From: Nitrospirota bacterium
GTDB lineage: Bacteria; Nitrospirota; Thermodesulfovibrionia; Thermodesulfovibrionales; UBA1546
Length of the DNA: 13,511 nucleotides
Direction of reading: 5' to 3'
NCBI GenBank assembly: GCA_004298625.1
Contig: SCSY01000055.1
Span: forward strand, 1-13,511
Below the pieces are notes generated by a model. That model was given only the letters and a program-made list of their open reading frames with translations. It ran no database searches and had not been told where the DNA came from. Positions 12,456 to 13,511 of this stretch are shown in pieces; within the stretch, counting starts at the first letter, position 1; each line of letters begins with the position of its first letter. A program made the translations under genes and the position numbers.

Positions 12456-12545
12456 CTCCGCCCCCGCCAGGAAAGCGCGATAGTTCGGAAGCGAGGAAGC
12501 AAAGCGCAGAAGAGCAGTAGTGCAATAGTGCTGAAGTCAAAAGTT
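12456..12545 (+). repeat. Dispersed intergenic repeat, copy 2
   Basis: Second copy of the element at 11881. It has the same 60-bp core with five differences, then AAGTCAAAAGTT at 12534-12545, with a slightly shorter spacer. The copies flank relBE in direct orientation, about 575 bp apart, so recombination between them could delete the toxin-antitoxin pair. Confidence 0.8.
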
Positions 12546-12682
12546 CTATAGCAGAAAAAAAAGTTCGAGGATTCGAGGGGTCAAGGGTTCAAATGAAAGA
12601 AAAGAGCAGAAGCGGGAAGGGCAAAAGTGAGCAAGCGGGGTCGCCACGGGCGAGTCGCCGAGGAGACAAAGTTGTCCGTGCG
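12546..12682. other. Gene-free spacer with degenerate short repeats
   Basis: TTCGAGGA, TTCGAGGGG, TCAAGGG and TTCAAATG follow one another at about 12564-12594, like a decayed 8-9 bp tandem repeat. A more GC-rich stretch follows, with TCGCC repeated around ACGGGCGAG and the palindrome GACAA-AG-TTGTC (near 12665-12676). A 50-codon plus-strand frame from 12593 runs antisense into the next gene without a ribosome site and is not called. Confidence 0.4.
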
Positions 12683-13225
12683 TCAGAGCTTGATTACGGT
12701 CTCAAGTTTAGACAAAAGAAAGTATTTTTCCGCCAGCGCCCTTAGTCTTCGCTTATCCGCTTTTTTTGAAAGAGCCTTAATATCAATTGCGTCCTGACTG
12801 CTTAGCGGAAGGAGTTTTAGAAGGATAAGATATTCTGGGGTTACAACCTTAACTTTTTTCCCGAATACCTCAGCGGCAACTGATTTTTTTATCGCCTCTG
12901 CCGCCAGTTCAAAATCTTTTGTGCTTATGACATCCACTTCTATTTGCCCTGTAACAAAGGAGAGTTTTTCTTTTATGTGCATACGTGGAGTCCCCTTGTG
13001 CAGGGCGATTCTTTTTTGCAATCTTGTTTGGACAATAGATGCTATATCAGACCATGTGAAATTCTTCGCTACCGCAATAACAAGATCAACATCCCTTGTA
13101 GTGCGCGGTCTTATCCACGCGGAAAGCGCAAGCCCGCCGATTAAAGCATAGTCTTCAATAATTCCTTCTTTTTCGATCTCATTAAAGAATGCAATGGTAT
13201 TCTTGAATGCTTCTACTATAGACAC
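12683..13225 (-). CDS. AbiEii-like nucleotidyltransferase, putative toxin (pair 2)
   Basis: A 180-residue nucleotidyltransferase-fold protein. GG (30-31) in YALIGGLALSAW is followed by TRDVDLVI (D45, D47) and a third acid, D98 in IEVDVIS. VTPEYLILLKLLP and SQDAIDIKAL (about 128-152) are typical of AbiEii/AbiGii-type toxins and related antitoxin-paired nucleotidyltransferases. Known relatives (MenT) transfer nucleotides to tRNA acceptor ends. The start is GTG at 13225, sharing its G with the stop of the small upstream gene (TAGTG), so the two are coupled. It is not closely similar to the first nucleotidyltransferase: the motifs differ (GSW..RDMDF against GG..RDVDL). It probably forms a two-gene addiction or phage-defence module, inferred from context. 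Confidence 0.87.
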   Translation of the reverse strand: MSIVEAFKNTIAFFNEIEKEGIIEDYALIGGLALSAWIRPRTTRDVDLVIAVAKNFTWSDIASIVQTRLQKRIALHKGTPRMHIKEKLSFVTGQIEVDVISTKDFELAAEAIKKSVAAEVFGKKVKVVTPEYLILLKLLPLSSQDAIDIKALSKKADKRRLRALAEKYFLLSKLETVIKL

Positions 13226-13353
13226 TATTTTTTGTTTGCAGCCTTTTTGACTGATTTCTTGAGAATCAGGGAAAGTTCAAGGAGTTCGAGGGCAATCTCA
13301 ATATTTTTGCCTTTTGGTTTTAAAGAATATCTCTTTATCCCTATCGCTTTCAT
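13225..13353 (-). CDS. Small basic protein, putative partner of the AbiEii-like nucleotidyltransferase (pair 2)
   Basis: A 42-residue lysine-rich protein: MKAIGIKRYSLKPKG, then a helix (IEIALELLELSLILKKSVKKA). The ATG at 13353 is chosen although the frame is open to 13455. The upstream part crosses the probable promoter and has unconvincing composition. TGGTATAAT ends 7 bases before this ATG and there is no ribosome site, which suggests a leaderless mRNA. The stop shares a base with the nucleotidyltransferase start. No family is recognised, and it looks too short for a classical two-domain antitoxin. It may be a minimal inhibitor, or the remains of one. Confidence 0.6.
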   Translation of the reverse strand: MKAIGIKRYSLKPKGKNIEIALELLELSLILKKSVKKAANKK

Positions 13354-13360
13354 TATGGTA

Positions 13361-13369
13361 ATTATACCA
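13361..13369 (-). promoter_or_regulatory. Extended -10 promoter of pair 2, leaderless configuration
   Basis: On the minus strand TGGTATAAT is a perfect extended -10. Seven bases then lead to the ATG at 13353, so transcription would begin at or next to the start codon. No good -35 is visible. Confidence 0.6.
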
Positions 13370-13511
13370 AAACAAAGACGCAAATAGTCATTCCCTCCCT
13401 CCACCCCGGTTTCCCAAATAGCCGCTGAAGCCGGCCGGGAAGCCATCCCTCTCATTTCTTTCTTCTTACTTTCTCTGCGTTTAATGTAAAATATAATATT
13501 TTTATGAGTTA
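13370..13511 (+). promoter_or_regulatory. Right-edge spacer with -10 box before a possible gene start
   Basis: The spacer holds a GCCGGC palindrome (near 13431) and a pyrimidine-rich tract (about 13446-13476). TATAAT follows at 13492-13497, with an ATG at 13504 only six bases later. If a gene starts there it would again be leaderless, but only two codons are in the window, so it cannot be judged. Confidence 0.25.

Noticed and set aside
11881..12515. CRISPR array suggested by a repeated 60-bp unit
   Set aside because: There are only two copies, 575 bp apart with a gene pair between, and no regular spacers or cas genes.
12560..12600. GGGTTCAAATG resembling a tRNA T-loop
   Set aside because: No matching acceptor, D or anticodon arms can be found around it, and the T-stem partner is missing. 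It belongs to a degenerate short repeat.
12593..12745. 50-codon plus-strand frame starting in the spacer
   Set aside because: It runs antisense into the AbiEii-like gene, has no ribosome site, and has arbitrary Arg/Lys/Ser composition.
13354..13455. N-terminal extension of the 42-residue gene to 76 residues
   Set aside because: The extension would be read across the TGGTATAAT promoter box. Its sequence (RPASAAIWETGVEGG and so on) looks non-coding, and the ATG at 13353 is a better fit.

Overview
The window reads as chromosome of a Gram-negative (diderm) bacterium. It carries lpxK, the lipid A 4'-kinase. Composition is moderate to AT-leaning, with frequent TTG and GTG starts and tightly packed ATGA or GTGA overlaps. 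The tryptophan synthase, HD-GYP, metallo-beta-lactamase and accD order, together with cooT and many toxin-antitoxin pairs, suggests a Nitrospirota-like or related anaerobic lineage. That taxonomic guess is inference only.

Layout. Positions 67-1080 encode LpxK. A VapBC pair (1273-1943) follows and converges on a small CooT-like nickel protein on the minus strand (1967-2155). An extended -10 promoter at 2266-2274 starts a six-gene plus-strand operon (2300-7132): a Cys-rich zinc-ribbon protein, trpB, trpA, a GAF/HD-GYP protein, a metallo-beta-lactamase hydrolase resembling class II cyclic-nucleotide phosphodiesterases, and accD. All but one junction overlap (a 4-bp gap follows trpA), and the run ends at a hairpin at 7136-7153. 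A convergent exported MsrA-MsrB fusion (7162-8256, minus) closes the housekeeping half.

From about 8500 to the end the window changes to accessory DNA rich in conflict and addiction genes. It holds a second VapBC (8515-9122) and a minus-strand pair of a lysine-rich helical protein and a nucleotidyltransferase (9204-10179). Upstream of that pair lie two near-identical inverted-repeat operators. Next come an unknown 78-residue protein with a 15-bp palindrome over its leader and a HARE-HTH plus PD-(D/E)XK nuclease-like protein (10778-11512). An unknown 76-residue protein follows, and then a 35-codon remnant resembling the C-terminal winged helix of DpnI / Dam-replacing restriction enzymes. The half ends with a RelBE pair (11999-12438) and a second small-protein plus nucleotidyltransferase pair (12683-13353, minus). 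The intergenic spaces here hold dispersed repeats: a 60-bp element present twice, a TTCTCGTAT..GATAAGAA palindrome present twice, and ATTCC..GGAAT and C-run/G-run hairpins.

Functionally, the first half links lipid A synthesis, tryptophan synthesis, nucleotide signalling and the fatty-acid entry step with repair of oxidised methionine. The second half is a cluster of self-contained two-gene modules in which the toxic partner usually starts at a weak codon overlapping or abutting its partner's stop. The best candidates for something undescribed are the doubly operated nucleotidyltransferase pair (9204-10293) and the HARE-nuclease neighbourhood (10448-11860). No CRISPR array, rRNA, tRNA or transposase was seen.
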